Positions 8,057-16,836 of a DNA stretch of 50,255 nt are shown here, one piece after another. The position numbers and the translations under genes were made by a program. The notes beneath the pieces were generated by a model. It searched no databases and was not told the DNA's origin. It was given only the letters and a program-made list of their open reading frames with translations. This DNA is from an uncultured Aquabacterium sp. Lineage in GTDB: Bacteria > Pseudomonadota > Gammaproteobacteria > Burkholderiales > Burkholderiaceae_C. The stretch spans positions 1 through 50,255 of the forward strand of contig NZ_CAJYGK010000094.1 of assembly GCF_913773725.1 (NCBI RefSeq), read 5' to 3'. Every line of letters begins with the position of its first letter. Position 1 is the stretch's first letter.

Positions 8057-8620
8057 ATGAACGCGTCTTCGCATCATCTGATCGTCGGCGGCCAGCGCAG
8101 CGGCAAGTCGCGTCATGCCGAACGGCTGGCTCAGGCCTGGCTGGCGGCCGACCCGGCACACCGCGTCACCGTGGTGGCCACGGCGGAGGCCTGGGATGAC
8201 GAGATGCGCGAGCGCATCGAGCGCCATCGGGCCGAGCGGCCTGCTGGCATCGACACCGTGGAGGCGCCGCGCGACCTGTGTGCTGCGCTCCAGGTGGAAG
8301 CCCGGCCGGGCCGGCTCATCGTGGTGGACTGTCTGACGCTGTGGCTGACCAACTGGCTGATGCCGGGGGCCGGCGCGCCGGACCTTGCCGCGTGGCAGGC
8401 CGAGTGCGACGCCTTGCTGGCCCTGCTGCCCAGACTGCCGTCGCCGGTGGTGTTTGTGTCCAACGAGGTGGGCTGGGGCATCGTGCCCCTGTCACGGGAG
8501 GTGCGGGCCTTTGTGGACGAACTGGGGCGGCTGAATCAGGCCGTGGCACGCTGCTGTGGCGAGGTGACCTTGATGGTGGCCGGCCAGCCTTGGACGCGGC
8601 CCGTGAGCCTGTCGCCATGA
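8057..8620 (+). CDS. cobU: Adenosylcobinamide kinase/guanylyltransferase
   Basis: A bifunctional cytoplasmic enzyme (CobU/CobP) that phosphorylates adenosylcobinamide and then transfers GMP to give adenosylcobinamide-GDP, the acceptor for CobS. Its 187 residues match the family. The N-terminal P-loop is GGQRSGKSRHAE. The second nucleotide motif is VVDCLTLWLTNWL, and the family signature NEVGWGIVP is followed by RxFVDELGRLNQAVA. ATG 8057 puts the P-loop at residue 10. Its stop overlaps the start of the next gene (ATGA at 8617), so translation is coupled. Confidence 0.95.
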   Translation: MNASSHHLIVGGQRSGKSRHAERLAQAWLAADPAHRVTVVATAEAWDDEMRERIERHRAERPAGIDTVEAPRDLCAALQVEARPGRLIVVDCLTLWLTNWLMPGAGAPDLAAWQAECDALLALLPRLPSPVVFVSNEVGWGIVPLSREVRAFVDELGRLNQAVARCCGEVTLMVAGQPWTRPVSLSP

Positions 8621-9552
8621 CGATGGTCCGGCGTCTCCGTGGCAGGGTCGAACTCCTGGCTCAATGGCTGAGCGGGTCTGCGGCTTTGCTGTGCGCCTTC
8701 TGCTGCACGGCGTTGCCGGCGCAAGCGGCCGACATCACGGTGGTGGACGACCGGGGGGTGCGCTCGGTGTGGCCTGCACCACCGCAACGCATCGTCAGCC
8801 TGTTGCCCTCCTTGACCGAGACAGTGTGCGAACTGGGGCAGTGTGGCCGGCTGGTGGGCACGGATCGGTATTCCAACCATCCCGCCTCGGTGAAGGCCTT
8901 GCCCAAGACCGGCGGACTCGATGACGCCAACCTGGAGCAGATCATGGCTTTGCGGCCGGACGTGGTGTTGCTGGCGCTGTCTGCCCGGGTGACGGACCGC
9001 CTGGAAGCACTCGGCATCCGGGTGGTCGCGCTGGAGCCACGCACGCATGAAGACGTTCGCCGTGTGGCAGGCAAGCTGGCCCAGTTGCTGGGGCAGCCCG
9101 CTGCGGGAGAGCGTCTGTGGGCGCGCGTCGAAGGCGAGATCCATCAGGCGGCCCTTGCGGTGCCAGCGGGATGGCGCGGGCAGCGTGTGTATTACGAGGT
9201 GGACAGCGCGCCCTATGCGGCAGGCACTTCGTCCTTCATCGGGCACACGCTGGCGCGGCTGGGGCTGAAGAACATCGTGCCCGAGGCGTTGGGGCCCTTT
9301 CCGAAACTGAATCCGGAGTTCGTCGTACGGGGCGATCCCCAGGTCATCATGGTGTCGGCGCGCAATGCAGCGGCCCTGCCCGCACGCCCAGGCTGGGCGC
9401 GCATCCAGGCGGTGCAGCACGGGCGGATCTGCACGTTCTCGGCCGAGCAGGGGGACGTCCTGTCGCGTCCGGGGCCGCGCATGGGTGAGGCCGCGCGGAT
9501 CATGGCGGGCTGCCTGCAGCGCCTGTCGCCGCCCGCGGGAGGCACCTCATGA
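8617..9552 (+). CDS. btuF: Periplasmic B12-binding protein of ABC transporter (BtuF-like)
   Basis: The solute-binding protein that hands corrinoids from BtuB to the inner-membrane ABC transporter. It has 311 residues. A rather long signal sequence ends about residue 38 at LPAQA. The fold-III signature is RIVSLLPSLTETVCELG, followed by VGTDRYSNHPASV and LEQIMALRPDVVLL. The C-terminal lobe has FIGHTLARLGLKNI. Its specificity for B12 is inferred from the operon, since heme- and siderophore-binding relatives look alike. The start overlaps the cobU stop, and its own stop overlaps the permease start. Confidence 0.88.
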   Translation: MTMVRRLRGRVELLAQWLSGSAALLCAFCCTALPAQAADITVVDDRGVRSVWPAPPQRIVSLLPSLTETVCELGQCGRLVGTDRYSNHPASVKALPKTGGLDDANLEQIMALRPDVVLLALSARVTDRLEALGIRVVALEPRTHEDVRRVAGKLAQLLGQPAAGERLWARVEGEIHQAALAVPAGWRGQRVYYEVDSAPYAAGTSSFIGHTLARLGLKNIVPEALGPFPKLNPEFVVRGDPQVIMVSARNAAALPARPGWARIQAVQHGRICTFSAEQGDVLSRPGPRMGEAARIMAGCLQRLSPPAGGTS

Positions 9553-10532
9553 CGGCATGGCGCTGGGGGGGGATGCTGATCGGAGCGACCGTGGCGGTGC
9601 TGGGCGTCAGCCTGCTGGTGGGCAGCACCGGGTGGTCCTTGCCTTTCGGTGCACCGGACGAAACGCTCGCCCATCGGATCGTGTGGGAGATCCGCGCGCC
9701 ACGCGCCCTCGGGGCCTGGCTGGCCGGCGCCCTGCTGGGCCTGGCCGGGGCTGTCGCGCAGGGGCTGTTCCGCAACCCGCTGGCCGATCCGTATCTGCTG
9801 GGCAGCTCCTCTGGCGCGGCCCTGGGGGTGGCCGCCTGTCTGGCGGCCCTGGGCGTGGGGCCGGCGGCCACGGGCTGGGCGATCCGGCTGGGCCTGACGG
9901 GGGCGGCGTTTGCCGGTTCGGTGCTGGCCGTGTTGCTGACCCTGGTGCTGGCCCGCGGTGTGCACCATACCCTGCGTCTGCTGCTGGCGGGGGTGGTGGT
10001 GGGCGTGGTTCTGGGCGCATGCAGTGCGCTCACCATGCTGCTGGTGCCCGACATCATGCGGGCGATGCAGGCGTTCATGCTGGGCACCACCGGTTTCCTT
10101 GGCTGGTCCGCCGTCCAGGTGATGGCCCCGGTGTGTGTGCTGACCGCATGTGTGGCCTGGGGCGGGGCGCGTGCGCTGGACGCCCTGAGTCTGGGGGATG
10201 CGACGGCGCGCAGCCTGGGGGTGCGCATGGGCGCAGTCCGTGTGTGGCTGGTGGGCGCGATGGCCCTGGCCACCGGCACCGCGGTGGCGCAGGCCGGGCT
10301 GATCTCGTTTGTGGGGCTGGTCGCGCCTCACCTGGTGCGGGGCCGCGTGCCGGGCACGCAGGGGCCGGTGTTGATGCTGTCGGCGCTGGCCGGTGGCTTG
10401 CTGCTGCTGGCCGCCGACACCGTGGCCAGGCTGGTGATCGCCCCCCAGGAGTTGCCAGTCGGTGTGCTGACCGCGGTGCTGGGTGGCGCCTACCTGTTGT
10501 GGCGGATGCACCGCATGGAGGCGGCAGCATGA
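9549..10532 (+). CDS. btuC: B12 ABC transporter permease (BtuC/FecCD family)
   Basis: An inner-membrane permease of 327 residues with about ten hydrophobic helices. Conserved segments of the FecCD family are visible: RAPRALGAWLAGALLGLAGAVAQGLFRNPLADPYLLGSSSGAALG near the N-terminus and the later GLISFVGLVAPHLVR, which contacts the ATPase. The terminal segment has PQELPVGVLTAVLGGAYLLW. It forms a dimer with two BtuD ATPases and docks BtuF. Start and stop overlap both neighbours (ATGA at 9549 and 10529). A run of eight G bases near its start (9565-9572) encodes Trp-Gly-Gly. Confidence 0.92.
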   Translation: MTAWRWGGMLIGATVAVLGVSLLVGSTGWSLPFGAPDETLAHRIVWEIRAPRALGAWLAGALLGLAGAVAQGLFRNPLADPYLLGSSSGAALGVAACLAALGVGPAATGWAIRLGLTGAAFAGSVLAVLLTLVLARGVHHTLRLLLAGVVVGVVLGACSALTMLLVPDIMRAMQAFMLGTTGFLGWSAVQVMAPVCVLTACVAWGGARALDALSLGDATARSLGVRMGAVRVWLVGAMALATGTAVAQAGLISFVGLVAPHLVRGRVPGTQGPVLMLSALAGGLLLLAADTVARLVIAPQELPVGVLTAVLGGAYLLWRMHRMEAAA

Positions 10533-11311
10533 AGCCTGTTCTGCAGGCCTGCCTGCACAGTGTGCGGTTGGGCCGCACCCCGGTGCTGCACGACATCGAA
10601 GTGAGCTTGCATGCTGGCCGATGGATTGCCGTCGTGGGGCCGAACGGTGCGGGCAAGTCGACGCTGCTGCGGGCCCTGGCCGGGCTCCTGCCCGTGACAG
10701 GCGAGGTCACTCTGCTGGAGCGACCGCTGTCGGCGTGGCCTGCGGCCGAGCGTGCGCGCACGCTGGCATGGCTCGGCCAGGCGGAAGTGGGTGGGGAGGA
10801 CCTGCGCGCGCAGGATGTGGTGATGCTCGGACGCCTGCCTTACCAGGCCTGGCTGGCCGCGCCCGATGCCACCGACCACGCGGCCGTGGAGGCCGCCATG
10901 CGGCAGACCCAATGCTGGGCATGGCGGGGCCGGCGCATGGGGGCCCTGTCGGGTGGTGAGCGGCAGCGGGTGTTGCTGGCCCGCGCGCTGGCGGTGGGGG
11001 CACCCCTGCTGCTGATGGACGAGCCCCTGGCCCATCTGGATCCGCCGCATCAGGCCGATTGGCTGGACACCGTTCAAGGGCTGTGCGCCCAGGGCGTGAC
11101 CGTGGTGAGCGTGCTGCATGAACTCAACATGGCGCTGCAGGCCGACGAACTCATCGTGATGGCAGACGGGCGTGTGCGGCACCATGGCGCTGCGGGCAGC
11201 TCCGAATCCCAGCGGGCGCTGTGCGCCGTGTTCGATCACCGCGTGCGGCTGGTTCAGGTGGAGGGCCACTGGGTGGCCTTGCCTGTCAGCGGCGCTGATG
11301 CAGGATCATGA
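10529..11311 (+). CDS. btuD: B12 ABC transporter ATP-binding protein (BtuD-like)
   Basis: The ATPase of the corrinoid importer, 260 residues. Walker A is GPNGAGKSTLL, the signature motif LSGGERQRVLLARAL, Walker B LLLMDEPLAHLD, and the switch His lies in VLHELNMAL. The protein stands on the cytoplasmic face and binds the permease encoded just before it. ATG 10529 overlaps the permease stop. The next gene, cobB, starts two bases beyond this stop or slightly inside the gene. Confidence 0.92.
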   Translation: MKPVLQACLHSVRLGRTPVLHDIEVSLHAGRWIAVVGPNGAGKSTLLRALAGLLPVTGEVTLLERPLSAWPAAERARTLAWLGQAEVGGEDLRAQDVVMLGRLPYQAWLAAPDATDHAAVEAAMRQTQCWAWRGRRMGALSGGERQRVLLARALAVGAPLLLMDEPLAHLDPPHQADWLDTVQGLCAQGVTVVSVLHELNMALQADELIVMADGRVRHHGAAGSSESQRALCAVFDHRVRLVQVEGHWVALPVSGADAGS

Positions 11312-11312
11312 C

Positions 11313-12629
11313 GTGAGCGTGCAGAACTCGGTGCAGTGCCCTGCGCTGCTCATCGGTGCTCCGGCCTCCGGCCAGGGCAAGACGACGGCCACGGCCGCTC
11401 TGGCTCGGTGGCATGTCCAGCAGGGGCGACGAGTCCGCGTGTTCAAGACGGGGCCTGACTTTCTCGATCCCATGGTGCTGTCGCGCGCATGCGGCCTGCC
11501 TGTGCAGCAGCTCGACCTGTGGATGGGCGGTGAAGCGCACTGCCGGCAACTGCTATGGGAAGCGGCGCAGGACGCCGACGTGATCCTGGTGGAAGGGGTG
11601 ATGGGCCTGCATGACGGCAACCCGTCATCCGCCGACGTGGCGATGCGACTGGGGCTGCCTGTGCTGGCCGTGATCGACGCAGGGGCCATGGCGCAGACCT
11701 TTGGTGCACTGGCCCTCGGCTTGGCCACGTATCGCCCGGGCCTGCGGATGGCTGGGGTGCTGGCCAACCGCGTGGCGAGCGCCGGCCATGCGCAGATGCT
11801 GCGCGAGAGCCTGCCGGAGGGCATGCGGTGGTTCGGGGGACTGCCGCGGGACGAGGCGATCGGGCTGCCGTCCCGCCACCTGGGGCTGGTGCAGGCCGAT
11901 GAGGTGGCCGATCTGGAGGCGCGGCTGGACCGCGCCGCGCAGGCCCTCGGAGCGCTCGAGCCCGAGATGCCGGCACCGGTCACGTTCGCGCCGCCCCCAG
12001 AGGCGCCGCCCGAGGCGCGCTTGCCGGCGGACCGCCCCTTGCTGGGCGTGCGTATCGGTGTGGCGCAGGACGAAGCCTTCGCTTTCCTCTATCCGGCCAA
12101 TCTGGCCACGCTGCGGGCGCTGGGTGCCGAGCTGGTGGTGTTTTCGCCGCTGCACGACGAAGCCCTGCCCTCGGTGGACGCCCTCTATCTGCCTGGAGGC
12201 TACCCTGAGCTGCATCTGAGCCGCCTGGCCAGCCACACGGCCATGCGCATGGCCATCGGACGTCACCATGCCGAGGGTCGTCCCATCGTGGCCGAATGCG
12301 GTGGGATGCTCGCATTGCTCGATGGCCTGTGTGATGCCAGCGGGCAGCGCGCGCCCATGTGGGGCCTGCTGCGTGGCGAGGGCGCCATGCAGGCCCGCCT
12401 GGTCAATCTGGGCCTGCATGCGGTGGCGTTGCCCGAAGGCACGGTGCGCGGGCACACCTTTCACCATGCAGCGGTCTCGGGCGACGGGCCCGCCGCGCTG
12501 CACACCACGGCACAGCGCCACCATGGGCGACCGGAGTCGGTGTACCGGCAAGGGCGCCTGTTCGCGTCCTTTCTTCACCTCTATTTCCCCTCCAACCCGA
12601 AGGCCATCGCGGCCCTGTTTCAACCCTGA
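11313..12629 (+). CDS. cobB: Cobyrinate a,c-diamide synthase
   Basis: A glutamine-dependent ATPase (CobB/CbiA) that amidates side chains a and c of cobyrinate. The N-terminal dethiobiotin-synthetase-like domain has the P-loop GAPASGQGKTT, FKTGPDFLDP and VEGVMGLHDG. The C-terminal class-I amidotransferase domain has PGGYPELH, the nucleophile Cys in AECGGMLALLDGL and the His in SFLHLYF. The chosen start is GTG 11313, because AGGA (11302-11305) lies seven bases before it. An in-frame ATG at 11298 would overlap btuD and has no ribosome site. Its presence means the cell can start from cobyrinate, not only from cobinamide. Confidence 0.92.
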   Translation: MSVQNSVQCPALLIGAPASGQGKTTATAALARWHVQQGRRVRVFKTGPDFLDPMVLSRACGLPVQQLDLWMGGEAHCRQLLWEAAQDADVILVEGVMGLHDGNPSSADVAMRLGLPVLAVIDAGAMAQTFGALALGLATYRPGLRMAGVLANRVASAGHAQMLRESLPEGMRWFGGLPRDEAIGLPSRHLGLVQADEVADLEARLDRAAQALGALEPEMPAPVTFAPPPEAPPEARLPADRPLLGVRIGVAQDEAFAFLYPANLATLRALGAELVVFSPLHDEALPSVDALYLPGGYPELHLSRLASHTAMRMAIGRHHAEGRPIVAECGGMLALLDGLCDASGQRAPMWGLLRGEGAMQARLVNLGLHAVALPEGTVRGHTFHHAAVSGDGPAALHTTAQRHHGRPESVYRQGRLFASFLHLYFPSNPKAIAALFQP

Positions 12630-12644
12630 TCCTCGAGGTCCCTC

Positions 12645-13214
12645 ATGCAGATTGAAAAACCCCCGGTCGACCGGCAGGTCGAGAAGCCCGAAGGTGAGCG
12701 GCGCGGTCTGGTTCTGATCCACACCGGCGACGGCAAGGGCAAGAGCACCGCGGCGTTCGGCCTGGCACTGCGAGCCCACGGCCGTGGCAAGGCGGTCAAG
12801 ATCTACCAGTTCATGAAGGTGCCGTCGGCTCGCTTCGGTGAACACCGCATGTTCGAGCAGCTCGGCGTGCCCATCGAAGGGCTGGGCGATGGTTTCAGCT
12901 GGAAGAGCAAGGACCTCGAGCACTCGGCGCAGCTGGCGCGAGATGGGTGGGCCCGTGCGGCGGCCACCATCCAGGGCGGCGAGCACTTCATGGTGGTGCT
13001 CGACGAGATCACCTATCCGATCCGCTATGGCTGGCTGGATCTGCAGGCGGTGATCGACGTGCTCACGAGCCGCCCTTCGCACGTCAACGTCGTGCTGACG
13101 GGGCGCGGCGCCCCGCAGGAACTGGTGGACGTGGCCGACACCGTGACGGAGATGAAGCTGATCAAGCACCACTACAACGCCGGCGTGCCCGCGCAGCGCG
13201 GCATCGAGGACTGA
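12645..13214 (+). CDS. cobO: Cob(I)yrinic acid a,c-diamide adenosyltransferase
   Basis: Transfers the 5'-deoxyadenosyl group from ATP to cobalt (CobO/CobA/BtuR family). Its 189 residues match the family. The unusual P-loop is HTGDGKGKSTAAFGLALRA; also visible are VKIYQFMKV, GDGFSW, VVLDEITYPIRYGWLD and VLTGRGAPQELVDVAD. The N-terminus carries the short arm that covers ATP in CobA. It lies 15 bases after cobB and 7 bases before cbiB. Confidence 0.95.
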   Translation: MQIEKPPVDRQVEKPEGERRGLVLIHTGDGKGKSTAAFGLALRAHGRGKAVKIYQFMKVPSARFGEHRMFEQLGVPIEGLGDGFSWKSKDLEHSAQLARDGWARAAATIQGGEHFMVVLDEITYPIRYGWLDLQAVIDVLTSRPSHVNVVLTGRGAPQELVDVADTVTEMKLIKHHYNAGVPAQRGIED

Positions 13215-13221
13215 TCCGCAC

Positions 13222-14196
13222 ATGGAGGGGCTTGCCACCTTGCCGGCAACTGTGACGCTGGCCACTGCCGTGTGCGTGGCCCTGGTGATCGACCGCCTGT
13301 TCGGCGAGCCGCCGGCATGGGCTCACCCGGTGGTGGCGATGGGGCGTTACCTGGACTGGTTCGGGCCGCGCTTGTGGCGTCTGCCCGCGGTCACAGCGCG
13401 CCTGGGTGGCGCACTCGCATGGTACTTGGGGGCCGTGCTGGTGTTGGCAGCCGCGCTCGTGCTCGACATCGGGGTGACGGCAGTGACCGCCGCGACTGAG
13501 GTGGCGCCGATGCCGTCGATGCTGCGCGGCGTCCTGCTCGGCGTGCTGCTCAAACCCTTGTTGTCATGGCGCATGTTGTGCGATGAGGTAGAGGCAGTGG
13601 ATCAGGCACTGAGCCACTCTCTGGATGCCGGGCGATGCCGGTTGGGCTGGCTGGTGAGCCGGGATACGGCAGCGCTCGATGAAGCCCAGGTGCGCGAGAG
13701 CGCCATCGAGTCTCTGGCCGAGAACCTCAACGATTCCGTGGTCGCGCCGCTGTGCTGGTTTCTGGTGGCGGGCTTGCCAGGCGCTGCCTTGTACCGCTTT
13801 GCCAACACGGCGGATGCGATGTGGGGCTACCGTGACCATCGCCTGTGGATGGGGCAATGGGCGGCACGGGTCGATGACCTGCTGTCATGGCTGCCTGCCC
13901 GTGCGACCGCCCTGATGCTGTGGCTGGCCGCCGGCCGCCGGCCTGACTGGCGCGCCATGCGTGCAGAGGCCGCACACACCCCATCCCCCAACGGGGGTTG
14001 GCCCATGGGCACCATGGCGCTGCTGTTGGGCGTGCGGCTCGGCAAGCCGGGCGTGTACACGCTTCATGCTGCGGGACGAGCTCCGTCCAGCGAGGATGTC
14101 CGGCAAGCCTGTCGGTGGGCGGGCAGGGCGGTGTTGTTGTCTGCGGCCCTGCTGGTGGCAGGACAGGGCGTGTACGAGGGCCTCGCGCATGTCTGA
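13222..14196 (+). CDS. cbiB: Adenosylcobinamide-phosphate synthase CbiB
   Basis: An inner-membrane enzyme (CbiB; CobD in Pseudomonas) that joins the aminopropanol arm to adenosylcobyric acid. Its 324 residues contain several hydrophobic helices. Family motifs are visible: DRLFGEPPAWAHPVVAMGRY at the N-terminus, LGWLVSRDTAALDEAQVRESAIESLAENLNDSVVAPL in the centre, and RFANTADAMWGYRD. The 3' end overlaps the start of the decarboxylase gene by 8 bases. That gene supplies the aminopropanol phosphate, so the substrate producer and consumer are adjacent. Confidence 0.94.
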   Translation: MEGLATLPATVTLATAVCVALVIDRLFGEPPAWAHPVVAMGRYLDWFGPRLWRLPAVTARLGGALAWYLGAVLVLAAALVLDIGVTAVTAATEVAPMPSMLRGVLLGVLLKPLLSWRMLCDEVEAVDQALSHSLDAGRCRLGWLVSRDTAALDEAQVRESAIESLAENLNDSVVAPLCWFLVAGLPGAALYRFANTADAMWGYRDHRLWMGQWAARVDDLLSWLPARATALMLWLAAGRRPDWRAMRAEAAHTPSPNGGWPMGTMALLLGVRLGKPGVYTLHAAGRAPSSEDVRQACRWAGRAVLLSAALLVAGQGVYEGLAHV

Positions 14197-15346
14197 CCGG
14201 ATGGTGCAGCACGGCGGACCAGATGGCGGAGCGGCCATCCACTGGGACTTTTCGACCAATGCCAATCCGCTGCCGTTGCCCGATGCACTCGTGCAGGCGC
14301 TCAATGCGGCAGACCGGCGCCGCTACCCCGACCCCGGGTATGCGGCCTTGCGTGAGCAGCTCGCGGGCAGGTGGGGATGTCGCGCGGGTGATGTGCATGT
14401 CACGGCGGGCAGCGCAGAAGCCATCCGGCGGCTCACGCTGGCGGCGCGGTTGCAGGGCGTGCACCAGGTGTGGGTGCCCGAGCCCGGTTATGGCGACTAT
14501 CGGGCGGCGGCCGAGGCCCTGGGCATGACCGTCCGGGGATGGCGCACAGAGGCCGAACTGCGAGCGGCACTGGAGCGGCATGGCAGTCTCACGGAACCGG
14601 TGCTGTGCTGGCTGTGTGATCCGAACAACCCCACCGGCGACAGCCTCTCGACTGACACCGTGCAGGCCCTGGTGGCCGCATTGGACGCTGGCGCCAGGCT
14701 GACCGTGGCGCTGGATCGGGCCTACTCGCCCCTGCGCCTGCGCGGCGAAGACCCGGTTGTCTCGCGGTGCGCCGTTCGGTTCTGGCAGCTGTGGTCGCCA
14801 AACAAGGCACTCGGTGTGACGGGCGTGCGGGCCGGGGCCATGCAGGCACCCAGCCTGCCGGCGGGGCTGGTGACGGCCTCGTGGCACGCCGAGGTCGCGC
14901 GCTCGGTGGGCTTGCTGGCGCCCAGCTGGGTGCTGTCCGCCGAAGGCGTGGCCCTGCTGCAGGCCTGGCACACCGAGCCGGTCCAGAACTGGCTTGCCGA
15001 TGCGCGCCTGACGCTGGCCGAATGGGCCGCCATGCAGCGGGCCATGCTGACCGCGCGAGGCTGGCACTGTGCGCCGTCCGATACGCCGTTCTTCATGGCT
15101 ACGCCGCCGTGGTTGCATCACCGAGGCCCGGAGCCCACCGGACTCGATCGGTCCTTGCAACTCGATGTCAGGCTGCGGGCGCGCGGCATCCGACTGCGCG
15201 AGGCGACGAGCTTCGGGCTGCCCGGTGTGTTCCGGCTCAGCGCGCAGGCCCCCGTGGCCCAGCGTGTGCTGCTGGATGCGCTCGGCCACTGGCGCCCGGG
15301 CCCGCAGGAGGGCCTCCCCCATCACGATCAGGAGCGTTCCACATGA
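14189..15346 (+). CDS. cobD: Threonine-phosphate decarboxylase
   Basis: A PLP-dependent enzyme (CobD of Salmonella; CobC of Pseudomonas) that makes (R)-1-amino-2-propanol phosphate for CbiB. It has 385 residues, slightly longer than the usual 330-360. Fold-type-I aminotransferase features are FSTNANPLPLP, RRYPDPGYAALREQLA, the turn WLCDPNNPTGD, the Asp region ALDRAYSPLRL and the Schiff-base Lys in SPNKALGVTGVRAG. Arg in GVFRLSAQ would bind the carboxylate. ATG 14189 overlaps cbiB, and its stop overlaps the cobQ start (ATGA at 15343). Confidence 0.9.
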   Translation: MSDRMVQHGGPDGGAAIHWDFSTNANPLPLPDALVQALNAADRRRYPDPGYAALREQLAGRWGCRAGDVHVTAGSAEAIRRLTLAARLQGVHQVWVPEPGYGDYRAAAEALGMTVRGWRTEAELRAALERHGSLTEPVLCWLCDPNNPTGDSLSTDTVQALVAALDAGARLTVALDRAYSPLRLRGEDPVVSRCAVRFWQLWSPNKALGVTGVRAGAMQAPSLPAGLVTASWHAEVARSVGLLAPSWVLSAEGVALLQAWHTEPVQNWLADARLTLAEWAAMQRAMLTARGWHCAPSDTPFFMATPPWLHHRGPEPTGLDRSLQLDVRLRARGIRLREATSFGLPGVFRLSAQAPVAQRVLLDALGHWRPGPQEGLPHHDQERST

Positions 15347-16830
15347 AGGGCAAGGCCGTCATGGTGCTGGGTACCACCAGCGGTGCCGGCAAGAGCTGGC
15401 TGGCCACGGCGTTGTGCCGCTGGTATGCGCGCCAGGGGCTCAAGGTGGCACCGTTCAAGGCGCAGAACATGAGCAACAACGCCCGGGTGGTGCCCGGCTT
15501 GCGGGGTGTGCCGGGCGAGATCGGCAGCGCCCAGTACTTCCAGGCCCTCGCTGCGCGCACGGTGCCGGACGTGCGCATGAACCCGGTGCTGCTCAAGCCG
15601 GAGCATGACACGGGAAGCCAGGTCATCGTGATGGGCGAGGTGCGGGACGACCTGCGCGCCATCCCCTGGCGTGAGCGCAGCGAGGCGCTGTGGCCGCACG
15701 CCCGGCAGGCGCTCGATGAGCTGCAGGCCCGCCACGATGTGGTCGTGATCGAAGGGGCCGGCTCGCCGGCCGAGATCAACCTGCATCGCAATGACTTCGT
15801 CAACATGCGCACGGCGCGCCACGCAGCGGCAGCCTGCCTGCTGGTGACCGACATCGATCGGGGGGGCGCGTTTGCCCACCTGTACGGGACGCATCAGCTG
15901 CTCCCGGCTGAAGAGCGGGCCCTGATCCGCGGCTTCGTGCTGAACCGGTTTCGTGGCGACGCCGCGCTGCTGGCGCCGGGGCCTGACCAGCTTTCGGCGT
16001 TGACCGGTGTGCCCACGGTGGGCGTGCTGCCCATGTGGCGGGGGCATGGGTTGCCCGAGGAAGATGGGGTGTTCGATGACGCCCCGAGCCGAGGAACAGA
16101 GCCCGGGCTGCTGCGCGTGGCCGTGGTGGCCTACCCGCGATTGAGCAACCTGGACGAGTTCCAGCCTTTGCGCACGGCGCCGGGTGTGCGCCTGACCTGG
16201 GCGCGTCACCCTCGCGATCTGGACGGCGCGGACTGGGTGATCCTGCCTGGCTCCAAGCACACGCGGGCCGACCTGCGCTGGTTACGCACGCAGGGGCTGG
16301 CTGATGCTGTGGTGGCCCATGCCCGGGCCGGGCGGGGCGTGCTGGGCGTGTGTGGCGGCCTGCAGATGCTGGGCAAGGCCGTGTGCGATCCGGACGGCAT
16401 CGAAGGGGCTCCAGCCCAGGCCGAGGCCGGACTCGGCCTGCTCGATGTGACAACGACCTTCGATCGGCGCAAGCAATTGCGCACCACTTCGGCCTCGTTC
16501 GGTGGCCCAGGTGAACTGGCCACACCGTGGTCCGCGCTGGCCGGCGTTTCGGTCCAGGGCTATGAAATCCACCATGGCCGCACCGCCTTGGCGGGCGCCG
16601 GTTCGCGCACCGCGGCCGTGCTGCACAACGCGGCTGGCCAGGCGCTTGGCTGGGCGCAAGGGCCGGTGCTGGGTGTCTACCTCCATGGCCTGTTCGAAGA
16701 CGCAGCGGCCATGCGCGCCCTGTTCGGGCAGCGTGCGCCTGTCCTGGATCAGGTGATGGACGGCCTGGCCGACTTCGTCGATCGCCACATGAACCCGGGC
16801 GTGCTGCAACGCCTTCTTGAGTCCCGTTGA
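15343..16830 (+). CDS. cobQ: Cobyric acid synthase
   Basis: A glutamine-dependent amidotransferase (CobQ/CbiP) that adds four amide groups to adenosylcobyrinate a,c-diamide. It has 495 residues. The N-terminal synthetase domain has the P-loop GTTSGAGKSWL, FKAQNMSNNARVV, MNPVLLKPE and DIDRGGAFA. The C-terminal amidotransferase domain has LPGSKHTRADL, the Cys in GVCGGLQMLG and the His in GVYLHGLFED. AGGAG (15330-15334) precedes the ATG at a normal distance, and the start overlaps the previous stop. Confidence 0.95.
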   Translation: MKGKAVMVLGTTSGAGKSWLATALCRWYARQGLKVAPFKAQNMSNNARVVPGLRGVPGEIGSAQYFQALAARTVPDVRMNPVLLKPEHDTGSQVIVMGEVRDDLRAIPWRERSEALWPHARQALDELQARHDVVVIEGAGSPAEINLHRNDFVNMRTARHAAAACLLVTDIDRGGAFAHLYGTHQLLPAEERALIRGFVLNRFRGDAALLAPGPDQLSALTGVPTVGVLPMWRGHGLPEEDGVFDDAPSRGTEPGLLRVAVVAYPRLSNLDEFQPLRTAPGVRLTWARHPRDLDGADWVILPGSKHTRADLRWLRTQGLADAVVAHARAGRGVLGVCGGLQMLGKAVCDPDGIEGAPAQAEAGLGLLDVTTTFDRRKQLRTTSASFGGPGELATPWSALAGVSVQGYEIHHGRTALAGAGSRTAAVLHNAAGQALGWAQGPVLGVYLHGLFEDAAAMRALFGQRAPVLDQVMDGLADFVDRHMNPGVLQRLLESR

Positions 16831-16836
16831 CCCCGC

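Noticed and set aside
9565..9572. Run of eight G in btuC as a phase-variation tract
   Set aside because: Short G runs recur across this GC-rich window, and B12 uptake is not a typical phase-variable trait.
11625..13265. Long open frame on the minus strand (546 codons)
   Set aside because: It lies opposite cobB and cobO, is His/Gln/Arg-rich and resembles no protein; it is a GC-rich shadow frame.
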